DNA from: Saccharum officinarum
Taxonomy: Eukaryota; Streptophyta; Magnoliopsida; Poales; Poaceae
Assembly: GCA_020631735.1 (NCBI GenBank)
Contig: CM036199.1
Span: 16,697,955 to 16,761,954, forward strand
Direction of reading: 5' to 3'
Length of the DNA: 64,000 nt
A model generated the notes under the pieces. That model had not been told where the DNA came from and did not search any database. It was given only the letters and a program-made list of their open reading frames with translations. Both the position numbers and the translations under genes were made by a program. This document shows, piece after piece, positions 61,922-64,000 of this stretch (the stretch's first letter is position 1; each line of letters starts with the position of its first letter).

Positions 61922-62281
61922 TCAAGACTCGTATAAAAATATTAGAGAGGGACAGGGTCTTCTAAGGCTAGGTCTAAAACCTAAATGTATAGGAAGATTG
62001 AAAGATTCCCTAGGTGTAGCCAAAAGTTCATTATCTTCTTGATCAGAATATAGGACCTTTGGTTCATTATCTTCTTGATTAGAAGATAGGACCTTGAGTT
62101 CATTATCTTCTTGATTAGAAGATAGGACCTTGGCTGTAGAAAAGGGTTGGTTTTGACCTATTACAACCAAACATGGGTGCAACTCATAGCTAGATGCGAG
62201 AATTTTGGGCTCTGGTGGCTCTAAGCTTGCGCTCATGGGTGCAGCATAATGATAGATAGGCGTATAATTTGGGTTATCCAT
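61922..62281 (-). pseudogene. Gag-like N-terminus with 12-residue repeats
   Basis: ATG 62281 gives MDNPNYTPIYHYAAPMSASL, followed by ILASSYELHPCLVVIGQNQPFS, a pattern like the start of grass Athila-type gag. Where gag would continue, the protein instead has three copies of KVL(S/Y)S(N/D)QEDNE(L/P) (36-bp repeat, about 62035-62145). The frame ends near 61922 and related coding potential continues in another frame at 61674. This suggests a gag replaced in its C-terminal part, as in non-autonomous derivatives. Confidence 0.5.
62035..62145. repeat. 36-bp tandem repeat, 3 copies
   Basis: Units run tcattatcttcttgat(t/c)agaa(g/t)ataggacctt..., multiples of three and in frame with the gag-like ORF. 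Confidence 0.85.
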
Positions 62282-62375
62282 AAGGATAGAAAAGAAAAGG
62301 CAAAAGAAAAAGAGAAAGATAAAAGTATAATACAAGGTTAAGCATGACTTAAGGTTAACTCAGCTGACGTCTTTC

Positions 62376-62393
62376 TCCTTGGCAACGGCACCA
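62376..62393 (-). other. tRNA-Asp-type primer binding site
   Basis: On the minus strand TGGTGCCGTTGCCAAGGA matches the plant tRNA-Asp primer site (TGGCGCCGTTGCCGGGGA) at 15 of 18 positions. Athila-type elements commonly use this primer. Confidence 0.75.
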
Positions 62394-62397
62394 GAAA

Positions 62398-62564
62398 TGC
62401 TTGCTGATATTAGTTACGCACATGAACGAATCTAAGAGAAATAATCCGCAAGCGCACGGATATCGGTGAGTACTTCACCCGGGAGATATTTCCAGAATAT
62501 CGTATTTGTTTTATCCGCTAGGAGAAAGCGTGCGATGACTAACCTAAGTCTATACTTAACCCCT
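62398..62564 (-). repeat. Partial 5' LTR of the Athila-like element
   Basis: Begins tgcttgctgat on the plus strand next to the PBS, and is interrupted at 62565 by a chromovirus-type LTR. Contains the ccgcaagcgcacggatatcgg and cacccgggagatatt blocks. Confidence 0.6.
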
Positions 62565-64000
62565 TGTCACACCCATTTATCGACCAAATGGAATGCATAC
62601 ACTTATGTGCGCCCAGAGATCAATCACACATAAGTTCACAAATTATAACAGAAGTATCATCACAAATGTTATTACATCACGATATTTAAACACATAGTCT
62701 TAACACAAACGTAGCGGAAGTATAAATAAAAATCTCTCGTGGTAGCTCCAGTCACAGGTACATTGACTGGTTGACAGCAAGACTAGTAATCTTCAGGGAA
62801 GTAGGCGTAGTAGTCACTATTACCTCCATCTGTTACCCATCCGGGATTTTTATCCAAGTAAAAGAAATAAACAAGCGTAAGTACATCTCGTACTCAACAA
62901 GTGTAACATGGGGTTCATGAGGCTCAAAAAGGCATATTCATTGGTTTATCAGCATGTAGCTTTTAGTTAGCATGATTTTAGCATAACAATAGCATCAAAA
63001 TGTCTCAATATAAACATTAAACATATGATCCATGTGAAATGATTAATGAATAGCAAAAACTTAATCATAAACAATTATTCAACTATTCCATAAGGGTCCA
63101 AGGCCACTCGTAACCGTGAGCACGGCTGTTATAACAGTTTTACACTCTGCAGAGGTTGTACACTTTCACTGTGAGTCGTGTTACCCAAATGCCCGGGTTA
63201 ATTACTCCCAAAACACTACCAAGGTGAGCAGGCAGGGTAAACACTATGAAGTCTTTCGAAGGTTCGTCTAACAAGTTAGGGTCATTAGATTTCACTCGGC
63301 AAACAGATGTAGAGCCCCCTTCCTGATGGCACAATAACACGCAGCCTATACACATGAGGACAGAGGCCGCACTATACCCGATTCGTCAAGCCATTCTTAC
63401 GCCATAAAGGAATACCTCTAACAAGCTAGAAAAGGTCCTTCTATATGACTAAAGCCAGAGCCATATAGCCCCCACAGTTGTACTGTAAATCCCGGATTGT
63501 CGCTTATAGATGAGTCCTTATGGAGAGCAATTAGAGCATCAAAAGTAACCCCATGCTCTAGTACCCTTAAACAGTAATAAAATCATCTTTTAATGTTTAT
63601 TGCATATTCCATTAGTCAAATTACATGATCATTGTCCAAGTTTAAGCACTAGCCAAACTACTCAATACAATTTAATAGGTACCAAGGTAAAGGATCAATC
63701 GCTAAGTCATCCTTAACAAGGAATAAATGCATAATGATATTAATTGCATATGGTGAATAGGACAACAAGGATAATCCCATGCTATACTTGCCTTGCTCAA
63801 ACTGGTCCTGAAGATCTTGCTCGTAGTAAAGCTCTTGATCTCCAACAAATTTCTCACCGTCTATACTCGATCAACCATTATCAACAACACACATCCAGAG
63901 GCAATCATGCATTAACAAACAAGACTTTAATTAGAGCAATACACCAACAGTAAGTCTTTAAAATGAATCTACAACTTGCTAGGATCACACAGACGCGAAG
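62565..64000 (-). repeat. Third chromovirus-type LTR, minus orientation, cut by window end
   Basis: Starts TGTCACACCCATTTATCG and shares collinear blocks with 37770 onward (gggttcatgaggctcaaaaagg, ggccactcgtaaccgtgagc, ctaacaagctagaaaaggtc, actcgatca). It is more diverged than the other two LTR pairs. Inserted into the Athila-like LTR. Confidence 0.8.

Larger units (their letters stand above)
57520..62564 (-). mobile_element. Athila-like Ty3 element, probably non-autonomous, minus strand
   Basis: The right end has a tRNA-Asp-type PBS (62376-62393) and the inner part of a 5' LTR (from 62398), both in minus orientation, followed inward by a gag-like start. No protease, RT or integrase is visible down to 57520, where the chromovirus LTR abuts. 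It could be a truncated or non-autonomous derivative. Confidence 0.6.

Overview
The window looks like repeat-rich nuclear DNA of a grass, probably a panicoid such as the sorghum, sugarcane, Miscanthus or maize group. The evidence is the layers of nested Ty3-type LTR retrotransposons, grass-type MITEs, plant GT-AG introns, and a grass-style GC-rich first exon in the only host-like gene. The species cannot be fixed from sequence alone. No rRNA, tRNA or CRISPR array was seen.

Layout. 1-3047: Mutator-like element with exact 37-bp terminal inverted repeats and a broken FAR1/Jittery-type transposase. 3516-4407: three MITEs, two of them inverted copies of one family with TCA target duplications. About 4430-25514: remains of a plus-strand Ty3 retrotransposon with a 3' LTR at 24921-25514. 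It carries a spliced antisense gene of the 'putative gypsy type transposon' (Transposase_28) family. That gene is split by a solo LTR (7106-9081, TSD GGTAT) and by a second solo LTR (9354-23359). The second LTR contains a third solo LTR (11622-22443), which contains a fourth of the same family (13953-19203, TSD GGTAC). 26799-29041: 2-oxoglutarate/Fe(II) dioxygenase gene with intact splicing and frame but two nonsense codons. 31726-37769: about 6.4 tandem copies of a ~940-bp unit carrying two hairpins. 37770-47041: minus-strand chromovirus lacking gag, protease and most of RT. 47042-47141: assembly gap. 47142-57519: plus-strand chromovirus with PBS, an extra 5' ORF, gag-protease-RT-RNase H-integrase-chromodomain, PPT and 3' LTR; a TRIM-like miniature element sits in that LTR. 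57520-62564: minus-strand Athila-like, probably non-autonomous element. 62565-64000: start of another chromovirus-type LTR.

How the parts relate. Almost all coding capacity is retroelement-derived and decayed by nonsense codons and frameshifts. The one host-metabolism-like gene, the dioxygenase, is itself a young pseudogene.

The most interesting object is the extra ORF upstream of gag at 47494. Its N-terminus aligns in exact register with the histone H3 tail, including ARKS at the Lys9 position. A short SUMO-interacting-motif-like stretch follows. The same element encodes a chromodomain-type integrase tail, a module class associated with heterochromatin marks.
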